From a virus, in IMG/VR virus record IMGVR_UViG_3300023184_004234, positions 1-64,000 of that record: a DNA stretch of 64,000 nt. One strand, 5' to 3'. A model generated the notes under the pieces. It was not told the origin of the DNA. It did not search any database and saw only the letters and a list, made by a program, of their open reading frames with translations. Positions 46,856 through 56,083 of this stretch are shown here, in pieces (the stretch's first letter is position 1; every line of letters begins with the position of its first letter). A program made the translations under genes and the position numbers.

Positions 46856-48412
46856 ATGGCAGGTTTTGTATTCGGAAAAAAGTGGGATGAAACATATCAA
46901 GAGTATAGGGATAGAAGTATAAATTCAATATCCCCATCATTTTGTGGAGCAAAGTGGTATAATGCAACTATATGGTTAAATATGGGACAAACAACATCAT
47001 GTCACCATCCACAACCACATAAAATTCCATTAAGAGAATTAGAGCGTTCACCAAAAGCATTACACAATACACAATATAAGAAATTGGTTCGTAAAGAAAT
47101 GTTAGAAGGCATTAGACCTAAAGAATGTGAATATTGTTGGAAGATAGAAGATTTAGGACCAGATAAAGTAAGTGATAGAGTTTATAAATCAGTTATATAT
47201 TCAGATGAAGAATTAATTAATGCTGAAAAAAATTATAGTTGGAACAAAGATGTTGATTTAAAAACATTAGAAATTAGTTTTGATGCAAATTGTAACTTTG
47301 CTTGTTCATATTGTAATGCATCATTTAGTACAACATGGCAATCCGATATTAAAACAAATGGTGCATATCAAAACTTAGTTACAGATGGTGGCGGTGCATT
47401 TCAGCATGCAGGAGATGATGCTATGATATATGGTAAAGACCAATTAGAAAATCCATATTTGGAAGCATTTTGGAAATGGTGGGAAGGTGATTTACAAAAC
47501 TCATTAAGAGAATTAAGAGTAACGGGTGGTGAACCTACTATGAGTAAAGGGTTTTGGAAGTTAATGGATTGGTGGAAAGAAAACAAAAAATGTGATGTAA
47601 ACTTTGCCGTTAATTCAAATTTAGGACAAAGTAAAATGTTAGTAGATAGATTAATTAATTCAACGCATAATTTTAAACATTTTTCATTATATACTAGTTG
47701 TGAATCGGTTGGTGCACACGCTGAATATATTAGAGATGGATTAAAATGGGAAGTTTGGAAAGAAAATGCAGAAAGAATTATTGTGGATGGTAATTTAAAA
47801 ACATTTAATGTAATGATGACAATTAATGCATTATGTTTATTTAGTATAACAGAATTTTTAGATTTTACAAATGAATTAAGAAAAAAATACGAAGATAAAA
47901 CAGAAGTATTAGTTACATTAAACATATTAAGATTTCCATCGTTTCAATCCGCAACTACATTACCTGAACATATTAAATTAGAAAGAGCAGAACATTTACA
48001 AAATTGGGCAGAAAATTTAATTAAAGAAAATAAAGAAACAAATTTACATACGGAAGCATCTTTGTGGGGACTGGTAAATCAAGTATATAGGTTATGTGAA
48101 TACTTAAGAGAAGTAACACAAGGACATAGATTTGCTTCTGATTTAGAAAGTAGAGAAAAAGATTTTAAATCATTCTATACACAATATGATATTCGTAGAG
48201 GTAAAAATTTTATAGAAACATTTCCAGAATTGGCAGATTGGTATAATTCAATAGATGCAACTAAAATAGATAAAATAATTGAAATACAACAAGCTGCGGA
48301 TAATGGTGTTTATAATAAAGAGTATATGGAAAAAGCAATGGCAGATAGTGTTGTAAACGATGCATTAGAAAACGAAATATTAGAATATTTAGAACCAAAA
48401 AAATTAATATAA
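46856..48412 (+). CDS. Radical SAM protein (twitch type), copy 2
   Basis: A 518-residue paralogue of 43686. Motif C146-x3-C150-x2-C153 in NCNFACSYCNASF, with VTGGEP at about 222. The N-terminal features are shared with copy 1: CGAKWYNATIWLNMGQ, SCHHPQPHKI, ALHNTQYKK and PKECEYCWKIED. The C-terminal RRGKNFIETFPELADWY also matches. It is longer by about 50 residues at the C terminus (acidic helical tail). The conserved extra Cys pairs suggest an additional cluster-binding region common to both. Two copies in one block imply two successive radical steps or a heteromeric pair. Confidence 0.85.
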   Translation: MAGFVFGKKWDETYQEYRDRSINSISPSFCGAKWYNATIWLNMGQTTSCHHPQPHKIPLRELERSPKALHNTQYKKLVRKEMLEGIRPKECEYCWKIEDLGPDKVSDRVYKSVIYSDEELINAEKNYSWNKDVDLKTLEISFDANCNFACSYCNASFSTTWQSDIKTNGAYQNLVTDGGGAFQHAGDDAMIYGKDQLENPYLEAFWKWWEGDLQNSLRELRVTGGEPTMSKGFWKLMDWWKENKKCDVNFAVNSNLGQSKMLVDRLINSTHNFKHFSLYTSCESVGAHAEYIRDGLKWEVWKENAERIIVDGNLKTFNVMMTINALCLFSITEFLDFTNELRKKYEDKTEVLVTLNILRFPSFQSATTLPEHIKLERAEHLQNWAENLIKENKETNLHTEASLWGLVNQVYRLCEYLREVTQGHRFASDLESREKDFKSFYTQYDIRRGKNFIETFPELADWYNSIDATKIDKIIEIQQAADNGVYNKEYMEKAMADSVVNDALENEILEYLEPKKLI

Positions 48413-48948
48413 TGAGTAATAAATGGGATGCGTTCAAAGTAACTCCATCAAAAAAATTTGGAATGGAAGTTCCAATCTTTACACCTTCAATTTATAGAGA
48501 ATATAGAGGAGAAATATTTACAACCTTTCATTCAAAAGAACATCCTGTAATGATAAGAATAGGTGAAGGACATGAAATTCATGGTAGATTCTCAAAATCA
48601 TACAAAGGTGTATTAAGAGGATTGCATTATGATAATAAAACTTGGAAATTAGTTCAAGCAGCAGTTGGAGATATTTACCTAATTGTTTTGGATATGCGAA
48701 AAGAAAGTCCTACCTTTGGTGAATGGGAATCTTTTATGATAACTGAGAAAGATAGAAATCAAGTATTAGTTCCACCTGGTTTTGCAAACGGACACTATGC
48801 TCTAACCGATTGTATGTTTCATTATAACCTATTCTACAAAGATGGTTATGTAGATGCAGATGAGCAAGGTGTAGTTAAATGGAATGACCCCGAATATCAA
48901 ATGGAATGGCCAACAACAAACCCAATATTACAAAAAAGAGATAGATAA
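48412..48948 (+). CDS. dTDP-4-dehydrorhamnose 3,5-epimerase-like (RmlC family)
   Basis: A 178-residue cupin enzyme. It has the RmlC signatures YRGEIFTTF, SYKGVLRGLHYDN with the catalytic-region His, and LVPPGFANGHYAL. The length matches the family. The usual reaction is epimerisation of a dTDP-4-keto-6-deoxy sugar at C3 and C5; related proteins act on GDP or UDP sugars. Because no RmlA, RmlB or RmlD is recognised in the window, its 4-keto substrate must come from the host, from the SDR enzymes here or from genes outside. TAATG coupling to the next gene. Confidence 0.82.
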   Translation: MSNKWDAFKVTPSKKFGMEVPIFTPSIYREYRGEIFTTFHSKEHPVMIRIGEGHEIHGRFSKSYKGVLRGLHYDNKTWKLVQAAVGDIYLIVLDMRKESPTFGEWESFMITEKDRNQVLVPPGFANGHYALTDCMFHYNLFYKDGYVDADEQGVVKWNDPEYQMEWPTTNPILQKRDR

Positions 48949-49580
48949 TGACATATTTAGAAAAATATCCTATTGTAGCAGATGCTAGATTTACAAAGGA
49001 TGAATTAATTGCGTACGAAAGAATGATTGCTGACCATTGGGAGGCGGGTAAAATAAAAGGACCGGTGCATCTTAGTGGTGGTAATGAAGAACAACTTATT
49101 GAAATTGGAAAACGAATTAAAGATACAGATTGGGTATTCTCAACCTGGCGCTCACATTATCACGCACTAATAAAAGGTGTGTGTCCTGTTTGGCTAGAAG
49201 AAGAAATTTTAGCAGGTAGAAGTATTACAATTGTTAGTGAAGAACAAAAATTCTATGCAAGTGCAATTGTTGGTGCAATTATACCAATAGCAACGGGTGT
49301 AGCAATGGCAAATAAGAGAGATGGTAAAGATGATAAAGTATTTTGTTTCATTGGAGATATGGCATTTGAGACCGGTGGATTTTATGAAATGCACAAATAC
49401 GCAGTTAGATATGATTTACCAATTGTATTTGTAGTAGAAGATAATGGTGTATCAACAAACACACCAACCGAAGCAACGTGGAATGGTGAAAAAAGAGAAG
49501 TACCATCGGAAAAAGTTATTTGGTATTCATATGAAAAGCAATGGCCGCATTATGGTACAGGTAAATGGGTAATATTTTAA
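48948..49580 (+). CDS. Thiamine-diphosphate enzyme, E1-alpha/transketolase N-terminal-type subunit
   Basis: A 210-residue protein with the PP-domain of ThDP enzymes. The cofactor motif starts at GDMAFETGGFYE and ends with N in VVEDNGVS, 27 residues apart as in GDG-x24-27-N, with Met in place of the third Gly. STWRSHYHALIKG matches the E1-alpha His-containing loop. It is about 120-190 residues shorter than usual E1-alpha proteins. Its partner Pyr domain is encoded separately at 56080, 6.5 kb downstream. Together they could add or transfer a two-carbon unit to a sugar, as the PDH-like AviB1/AviB2 pair is proposed to do in avilamycin synthesis. Confidence 0.82.
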   Translation: MTYLEKYPIVADARFTKDELIAYERMIADHWEAGKIKGPVHLSGGNEEQLIEIGKRIKDTDWVFSTWRSHYHALIKGVCPVWLEEEILAGRSITIVSEEQKFYASAIVGAIIPIATGVAMANKRDGKDDKVFCFIGDMAFETGGFYEMHKYAVRYDLPIVFVVEDNGVSTNTPTEATWNGEKREVPSEKVIWYSYEKQWPHYGTGKWVIF

Positions 49581-51037
49581 TGAAAAGTATAAATTTTATA
49601 TTTACACATCAGTTTAATAATTATTTTTTACCAAACGGATTAAATGATAAATTAGTAGAAAATTATATTGAGCAGGCAGAGTTACACGGAATGCCAATTG
49701 ATTCATATATTAAATCAGGATATGGTGACCCAACCGGCATACGTGCATTATCTAAAAAACATAATAAAAAATTTTACTTACATTATACTAGAGATTTGTA
49801 TGTTAACATATTAAATAATTTAAATAAAATTAATGATTTTAAATATGAATTTCAATATGATACAAACTCATATGAAATAAATTTAAAACATATAAATGAT
49901 GTAAATGAAAATGATGATAATTATTATGTTATAAATTTATTTGGCACAGAAGATTTTTTATTTTCAAATGTACAGCCTTATATTGAAAACGAAACGGAAG
50001 TTTTTGATTTAATAGATTATTTTAATTTTGATGAAAAAGTTATATCACTTTTATCTAAAAATAAATTAAAATTGGTTATAATGACTTTACATGAGGGTGG
50101 TGTTAGATACGAAGCATTTTTAAATAGAATTTATAAAAATATAGAAAAATATTCAATAAATCCAAAAAATATTTTTTATATTAATGCGGATGCATATATA
50201 ACACAAACGGTGGATTCATATTGTAAAACTAATAATATAACGAATAGTATAAACGTATATAATACAACATATCTAATACACCATTCTGCAAAAGCATTTA
50301 TGGATAATGATACTGATTTATATGAAAAACAAAATTATCTAATAGCAAACACAGAGTATAAAGATAAACATTTTGTATGTCTAAATAGAACTGCAGATAA
50401 ATCTCATAAATTATGGTTACTATCTGAGTTATATAAAAATGATATATTAAAAAATACCATATATTCAATAATAGATAATAAAAAAGATGAATTTACTTGG
50501 AATCATAATAGATGGATTAAGCCAGAAATATTTAGAGACCAATTACCATATCTAAATAAAATAAAAGAAATGGGTTCTATTACTGTTAAAAAAGAAATGG
50601 ACTCAGAAAAATTTAATTCAGATAATTTTCAAAACCCATTCAATAATCAAAATTCATTTTTATATGGTGATTCCTATATTTCATTGGTAAACGAATCATC
50701 ATTTAACGCCGCACAAATATCTGAAAAAATAACAAAATCTTTATTTTATTTCCACCCATTTATAGTAATTAGTGGACCTGGTTATTTAAAAAGATTAAGA
50801 GAGATGGGATTTGAAACATTTTCCCAATGGTGGGATGAAAGTTATGATGATGAAATAGATGATTATAAACGAATGCAAAAAATATCAAATTTAATAAAAG
50901 AATTAAATGATAAAGAAAAATTGCATAAAATATTTTTAGAATCTAAACAAGTTGTATTAAATAATTCTTTAAGATTTAGAAAACTAAAACCAGCAGAACA
51001 TATCAAAGAACTATTTAATTGGATTTTTACATGTTAA
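49580..51037 (+). CDS. Glycosyltransferase-like protein of the 'PNG' paralogue family (A)
   Basis: Start ATG 49580 overlaps the previous TAA; the upstream ATG 49565 is inside that gene. The 485-residue protein begins with a segment ending in YFLPNGLND. Mid-protein VIMTLHEGGVRYEAF and FVCLNRTADKSHKLWLLSEL are followed by ISLVNESSFNAAQISEKIT and FHPFIVISGPGYLKRLREMG, then WDESYDD. These segments recur in the genes at 51031 and 56618 and, weakly, 29246. The 'ET/ES.F....EKI......PFI' stretch resembles the GDP-sugar side of GT10 fucosyltransferases. A role in glycan chain building is inferred. Confidence 0.6.
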   Translation: MKSINFIFTHQFNNYFLPNGLNDKLVENYIEQAELHGMPIDSYIKSGYGDPTGIRALSKKHNKKFYLHYTRDLYVNILNNLNKINDFKYEFQYDTNSYEINLKHINDVNENDDNYYVINLFGTEDFLFSNVQPYIENETEVFDLIDYFNFDEKVISLLSKNKLKLVIMTLHEGGVRYEAFLNRIYKNIEKYSINPKNIFYINADAYITQTVDSYCKTNNITNSINVYNTTYLIHHSAKAFMDNDTDLYEKQNYLIANTEYKDKHFVCLNRTADKSHKLWLLSELYKNDILKNTIYSIIDNKKDEFTWNHNRWIKPEIFRDQLPYLNKIKEMGSITVKKEMDSEKFNSDNFQNPFNNQNSFLYGDSYISLVNESSFNAAQISEKITKSLFYFHPFIVISGPGYLKRLREMGFETFSQWWDESYDDEIDDYKRMQKISNLIKELNDKEKLHKIFLESKQVVLNNSLRFRKLKPAEHIKELFNWIFTC

Positions 51038-52278
51038 TAAATTTATACATAGAAAAATGGCAAAATGGATATCCAATACCAAATGGAGCCGATTCTATTC
51101 CCGATGTTGATTATACTGATTTTGGTTCACTTATACATTCGGTAAAAAAATCAAATTTAGAAACAAACTTTAATGAAATATTTAATCACGCATCACATAG
51201 AGAAAATAATCTAATTGAATGTTTTAATAGTAATGAATTATCAGTTATTTCTACTGATAAAATTCTACCAAATGCTAGAAATTTTTATGTTATTTTTGCA
51301 AAAACACATTTTGAAGATTTACATGAATATTTTGATAAATTTGATATACAATTAAATAAAGGATTTGATTTATTATTTATAAACTTTCATGAATCGGGTA
51401 CATATAATAGATTCTATACTTGGGTAAACAATAATCCTAATAAAAATAAAATATACACAATTTCACCGGCATATAATCTAGATGAATTTGCAAATTGTAA
51501 TAATATATTTTTTCCATATCATTTATACGATATTGATAAAAATTTTAAAATGGAAGGAAACTATCCGGTATGTACCGTTGATGATTATATCAATACACCA
51601 AAAGAAAAAACATTTTTATCATTTAATAGAAATGCAAAAAGATTTCATAGATTATATTTTTATGAAATGTGTAAAGAACTTAATTTAATAGATTCAAATT
51701 ATGTTTCATTTTTAGAATTTCAAGACAAAGATATTGTAAGAACACATAATATATTAGATATCTATCCAAATTTAAAAACATATAAACAAAATTATTTAAA
51801 TTCGGAACATACACAAATTGCACTAGATATTAGTTCTGATATGCCATATGGTGAGTATGATGAAAAAAGTCACAATTGGAATAATAACAAAGAATATTAC
51901 ACTAAATCTAATTTTAGTATTGTAACTGAAACTATGTTTTTTGAAAATGAAATAATGTTAACAGAAAAAATATTAAGACCTATTGCAAATGCACATCCGT
52001 TTATACTAATAGGACCTAAGCATGGCTATAAAATATTAAAAGAAGCGGGATATGAAATATGTAATTTAATAGATTACGAATATATAGATAATATCAGTAA
52101 CCCATTTTCTAGATTAGAGGCAATAATTACGGAATGTAAAAAGCTATTTTATAATTTGGAAAGTAAAAATAAAAGTAGTATATTTATAGATATACAAAAA
52201 CATAATCAGTATAAATTATTAAATACAAAAAAAGAAGATGTATTTTATGAATTGTATTGTAAACTATATAAAAAATGA
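51031..52278 (+). CDS. Glycosyltransferase-like protein of the 'PNG' paralogue family (B)
   Basis: Start ATG 51031 overlaps the previous stop. The 415-residue product begins MLINLYIEKWQNGYPIPNG and includes LLFINFHESGTYNRF, TFLSFNRNAKRFHRLYFYEM, then FSIVTETMFFENEIMLTEKI and HPFILIGPKHGYKILKEAGY. It is a clear paralogue of the 56618 gene. The conserved acidic/Lys residues (TET..F...EK) mark the presumed nucleotide-sugar site. It is coupled by a 4-base overlap with the epimerase at 52275. Confidence 0.62.
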   Translation: MLINLYIEKWQNGYPIPNGADSIPDVDYTDFGSLIHSVKKSNLETNFNEIFNHASHRENNLIECFNSNELSVISTDKILPNARNFYVIFAKTHFEDLHEYFDKFDIQLNKGFDLLFINFHESGTYNRFYTWVNNNPNKNKIYTISPAYNLDEFANCNNIFFPYHLYDIDKNFKMEGNYPVCTVDDYINTPKEKTFLSFNRNAKRFHRLYFYEMCKELNLIDSNYVSFLEFQDKDIVRTHNILDIYPNLKTYKQNYLNSEHTQIALDISSDMPYGEYDEKSHNWNNNKEYYTKSNFSIVTETMFFENEIMLTEKILRPIANAHPFILIGPKHGYKILKEAGYEICNLIDYEYIDNISNPFSRLEAIITECKKLFYNLESKNKSSIFIDIQKHNQYKLLNTKKEDVFYELYCKLYKK

Positions 52279-53222
52279 AAACAGTTTTAATAACAGGTTG
52301 CAGTGGATTGGTTGGTATACATTTAGTAAATCAATGTTTAGAAAAAGGATATAATGTAATTGGAGTAGATATTAAAAAATCTATTCATTTACCCATAGAT
52401 AATCCTAATTTTATATTCTCATTTAGAAATTTGGCACAAGATGGTGAAGTAGAATTATTGTTTAAACAATACGAACCTGATGTGGTATTCAATTCATTCG
52501 GTATTAAAGGTTCACCATTGAAGGCAAAAAATGAACCTGTGGATTTCCTTTACCCATCTTTTAAAATTAATACTGAGATTATAAATCAATGTGCAAAGAA
52601 TAATATCTGGTTAATCTTTGTTAGTTCAGTTGGAGTATATGCACCAGCAGAAACATTTGTAGAAGATAGTGTATGGAAAACATTACCATCGGAAGCAGAT
52701 TGGTTTCCAAGTTGGAGTAAGAGAATGGGTGAAATTTTATTAGAAGCATATAAAGTACAATACGCATACAAAAATTGGGCAATTATAAGACCAGCAAACA
52801 TCTTCGGTGAGTATGATAATTTTGATGGTAATGGGACGGTAATTGCAACTCAATGTAAAAAAGTATTTGAAGCAAATGAAATAGTTAGTGCTTGGGGTGA
52901 TGGAACACCGATTAGAGATTTTGTTTATGCGGGCGATGTAGCAGATGCAATTATTAAATTATATGAAACTAAAAATCATATAATTGTAAACTTTGGAGCA
53001 GGTGAAGAAATTACTATCAAATCAATGATTGAAGATTTAATTGAAATAAGTGGAAAGAAATTGGAAATTGTATGGGATATTACAAAACCAAATGGTGATA
53101 TGAGAAGACAAATGGATATCCAACAACAAACAAAAATAAATTTACTACCAAAATTAGGATTTAAAGAAGCACTTAATATAACCTACAACTTTTATAAAAA
53201 CAATAGAGATGGAAATAATTAA
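52275..53222 (+). CDS. NAD-dependent epimerase-like SDR lacking the canonical tyrosine
   Basis: A 315-residue extended SDR. The NAD-binding loop is ITGCSGLVGIHL, followed by GVDIKK. Further family segments are IFVSSVGVYAP, IRPANIFGEYDNFDG and GDGTPIRDFVYAGDVADAI. At the catalytic YxxxK position the sequence reads P145-S-W-S-K149, so the usual Tyr is Pro. The Lys is kept. It could be a 4-ketoreductase-like enzyme using another acid, a different reaction, or a non-catalytic paralogue. The end overlaps the oxygenase gene by 14 bases. Confidence 0.82.
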   Translation: MKTVLITGCSGLVGIHLVNQCLEKGYNVIGVDIKKSIHLPIDNPNFIFSFRNLAQDGEVELLFKQYEPDVVFNSFGIKGSPLKAKNEPVDFLYPSFKINTEIINQCAKNNIWLIFVSSVGVYAPAETFVEDSVWKTLPSEADWFPSWSKRMGEILLEAYKVQYAYKNWAIIRPANIFGEYDNFDGNGTVIATQCKKVFEANEIVSAWGDGTPIRDFVYAGDVADAIIKLYETKNHIIVNFGAGEEITIKSMIEDLIEISGKKLEIVWDITKPNGDMRRQMDIQQQTKINLLPKLGFKEALNITYNFYKNNRDGNN

Positions 53223-53913
53223 TACTGGATATTCTACTGGTAATATATTAGATATATTAACACCTGAGCAAAAAATAGATTTAGAAAAAAATATTCAGTA
53301 TGTAAAAGATTCTGCAGTTGATAAGACGGAATTGAAATATAGATTTGATTTTTCTGGAGGTCCACCATATACCGATAATATTGTTATGTGGGATGGTATA
53401 AAAGAAAGAGAAGAATATGTTGAAAAGAATGGTTATCATATATTTCAAAAATTTTGGGAATATGATTTAAAAGATGAACGAATTACAAAATTCTTTGACA
53501 CAATCTCAGTAGCTATTGGCAATTCACTATATCCAAAATATAATATTAATTTAAATGATTTGGATAGCAGAGGAAGATATATGTTATACGAAAATGGTGA
53601 TTTTATTAACGCACATGAAGATGGATTTGATGCGAGAAGATTATGTGTAGTGTTATTATATTTAAACGATGATTGGAAAGAAGGTGATGGTGGGGAATTA
53701 GTTATTAAAAATAATGGAAAAGAAACAATTGTTTTACCAAAATTAGGCAACTATGCAGTTTTAGATTTTACAAAAAATAACGTAACACATCAAGTTTTAA
53801 AAGTGAATAATAATTTTAAAAGATTTAGTTATATTCATTTTTTAAATTTTAAAGATATAGATACCGAAACATTTAAATTATTCAAAGAAGATAAAATAGA
53901 ATTCAAAAATTAA
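53209..53913 (+). CDS. 2OG-Fe(II) oxygenase (prolyl 4-hydroxylase-like)
   Basis: A 234-residue oxygenase. The iron ligands H136-x-D138 lie in NAHEDGFDAR, the distal H194 in NNVTHQVLKV, and R205, 11 residues later, is placed to bind 2-oxoglutarate. LCVVLLYLNDDWKEGDGGEL is the typical family strand. It could hydroxylate a sugar or a protein side chain (P4H-like enzymes hydroxylate proline). It is embedded between two epimerase-like genes, so a sugar pathway role is favoured. Confidence 0.85.
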   Translation: MEIINTGYSTGNILDILTPEQKIDLEKNIQYVKDSAVDKTELKYRFDFSGGPPYTDNIVMWDGIKEREEYVEKNGYHIFQKFWEYDLKDERITKFFDTISVAIGNSLYPKYNINLNDLDSRGRYMLYENGDFINAHEDGFDARRLCVVLLYLNDDWKEGDGGELVIKNNGKETIVLPKLGNYAVLDFTKNNVTHQVLKVNNNFKRFSYIHFLNFKDIDTETFKLFKEDKIEFKN

Positions 53914-53915
53914 TT

Positions 53916-54893
53916 ATGATAAATAAAGATTCAAAAATCCTGATAACAGGTGGTTCTGGCTTAGTAGGTCAAAATTTAACAAACCGATTACACAAAGAAG
54001 GTTACACAAACATTAGAGTTAATTTACACAAAAGAGGAGTACGAACACCAATCGAAGGTGTAGAGTATGTTCACTTTGATTTAAAAACATATGAAGGATG
54101 TTTAGATGCAACTAAGGGTGTTGATGTAGTATACCACGCCGCAGCAAGTACATCAAATGCAGTAGATACAGTAGTTGACCCGTTAGCACATGTTACACCA
54201 AATGTAGCAATGAATAATTTCTTAATTGATGCCAGTTGGAGAAATAACGTATCACATTACATCTTTTTATCATCTAATACAGTTTATCCACCAAAAGGAG
54301 ATAAGCCGGTAGTAGAAACCGATTTCTTATTTGATGAACCATATCCTGTTTATTTTCCTGTGGGTTGGATGAAACGATATGCAGAAGTACAATGTGAATT
54401 ATATGCAAAATATTTACCGGTTAAAATGAAATGTACGATTATTAGACCTGCAAATTTATTTGGACCGCATGATAAGTATGATTTTAATAAATGTCATGTT
54501 ACTCCTGCAACAATCAGAAAAGTAGCAGACCAAATGAATCCAATTCCAGTATGGGGTGATGGTAGTGAATTAAGAGATTTATTATACATTGAAGATTTTG
54601 TAGAAGCGTTACAAATAGTAATGGAAAAAGAAACCGAAGATTATCAAGTTTATAATATCGGTTCTAATAGAGTATATTCAGTATTAGAAGTATTAGAAGC
54701 AATGAAACGAATTGCAAACTTTGATGCACCAACTGAATTTATTAAAGGTAAACCATCAATGATTCCAACTCGTAAGATTGATTCATTTAAGATTTTTGAT
54801 AAATTAGGATGGCAAGCAACTACATCATTAGAAGATGGATTAGCTAATGCATACGAATGGTATTTAGAACATAAAGATGAATTCAAAGATTAA
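53916..54893 (+). CDS. NAD-dependent epimerase-like SDR (GDP-fucose synthase-like), Tyr position altered
   Basis: A 325-residue extended SDR with ITGGSGLVGQNL, IFLSSNTVYPP, IRPANLFGPHDKYDFN and WGDGSELRDLLYIEDFVEAL, the layout of GDP-L-fucose synthase/GalE relatives. At the YxxxK position it has V149-G-W-M-K153, so the catalytic Tyr is replaced by Val while the Lys remains. It shares the GWMKRYAE/SWSKRMGE helix with 52275, and both are probably paralogues. It overlaps the SGNH-like gene by one base. Confidence 0.83.
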   Translation: MINKDSKILITGGSGLVGQNLTNRLHKEGYTNIRVNLHKRGVRTPIEGVEYVHFDLKTYEGCLDATKGVDVVYHAAASTSNAVDTVVDPLAHVTPNVAMNNFLIDASWRNNVSHYIFLSSNTVYPPKGDKPVVETDFLFDEPYPVYFPVGWMKRYAEVQCELYAKYLPVKMKCTIIRPANLFGPHDKYDFNKCHVTPATIRKVADQMNPIPVWGDGSELRDLLYIEDFVEALQIVMEKETEDYQVYNIGSNRVYSVLEVLEAMKRIANFDAPTEFIKGKPSMIPTRKIDSFKIFDKLGWQATTSLEDGLANAYEWYLEHKDEFKD

Positions 54894-56083
54894 TGAAAAG
54901 AATTCTATTTGCAGGAGATAGTTTTACATGGGGAGAAGGATTACAATTCTACTCCGGTCAGAAAGATGTTTTTTTTCCAAAAACACATAAGTTTGACCCA
55001 ACATTAATATCAAATTTGCAAATGGAATTTATTATTAATAATAGATTTCCAACATTAGTTGGTAACCATTTTAATAAAGAAACTATATTAAGAGCCGATA
55101 ATGGTGGTTCTAATACTTGGTCTACCAAATTTATAAAAGAGATAAAAAATACAAATCAAATTTCTCATATAATATATCAATTAACTGATTTGTATAGAGA
55201 AGAATTTGAATTTACACATAATGGTAAATTAATATCAATATATGTTCAAGATTTTGCACAAACTAAACATTTAGATAAAAAAACTGATTTTAAATTGAAT
55301 ACTAAATATAGTGACCATAAAAATGATTATGACTCATTTTTTGAATATTATGCTGCTAATTTTAAATCAATTGAAGAATTTGAAATATTTTTTATAAAAC
55401 AATCGTTACTTAAAATAAAAAATGAATTATTAAATCATATTGCAAATGGAATAATTGTTTATTTTTTAAATTGGAGAACAAATTATACACCTATACTTTT
55501 AAAAGATAAATTTTTTTCAAAACGATTAATAAAATTTAATTATTTAAATAAAACTTATTCTGATTTAGAAACACTATGTAACGAAAAAAGGCCCGAATTA
55601 ACAAATCAATATGTATTTAGAACATTTAAAGTATTGGTAAATGATTCACATCCGTCATTATTAGGACATAGAATAATTGCAGAAAATATAATTAAAAAAA
55701 TTGGAGTAATAGATGAAATTGATGATGATGTTAAATTAAGTAATGAATTAATAAAAGAAGAAGAACTTAGATTACAAAATGAAATATTAATATTAAAATC
55801 TAAATTAGATAAAGTTAGAGGTGATATAATAGAACAAACAGAAATAGAAGAACAAAAATTAATTAATTATTCAATTCAAATAGATCCAGAAATAGTAGCA
55901 CTAAAATCGGAAAAATTAAAAGAAGAATTAAAGCAAAAGTTAAATGATGAATTAGAAGATGAACTAACTGAAATAAGAAAAAGATTGGATTCAGTTAGAT
56001 ACGATTTAACTGAACAACTTGCAATTGAAGAATGTAGATTAAAAGATATTATAAAAAGAAACAATACAAAAAAACTTATATGA
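54893..56083 (+). CDS. SGNH/GDSL-like protein with C-terminal coiled coil (paralogue A)
   Basis: A 396-residue protein starting MKRILFAGDSFTWGEGLQFY; G8-D9-S10 is the presumed nucleophile block and D251-S-H253 in NDSHPSLLGHRI the Asp/His pair. From about residue 285 to the end a charged coiled coil follows (ELRLQNEILILKSKLDKVRG, KRLDSVRYDLTEQLAIEE), absent in the paralogue at 57960. The N-terminal 170 residues match that paralogue well. A glycan O-acyl transferase or esterase that oligomerises via the coil is an inference. The stop overlaps the next start (ATGA). Confidence 0.65.
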   Translation: MKRILFAGDSFTWGEGLQFYSGQKDVFFPKTHKFDPTLISNLQMEFIINNRFPTLVGNHFNKETILRADNGGSNTWSTKFIKEIKNTNQISHIIYQLTDLYREEFEFTHNGKLISIYVQDFAQTKHLDKKTDFKLNTKYSDHKNDYDSFFEYYAANFKSIEEFEIFFIKQSLLKIKNELLNHIANGIIVYFLNWRTNYTPILLKDKFFSKRLIKFNYLNKTYSDLETLCNEKRPELTNQYVFRTFKVLVNDSHPSLLGHRIIAENIIKKIGVIDEIDDDVKLSNELIKEEELRLQNEILILKSKLDKVRGDIIEQTEIEEQKLINYSIQIDPEIVALKSEKLKEELKQKLNDELEDELTEIRKRLDSVRYDLTEQLAIEECRLKDIIKRNNTKKLI

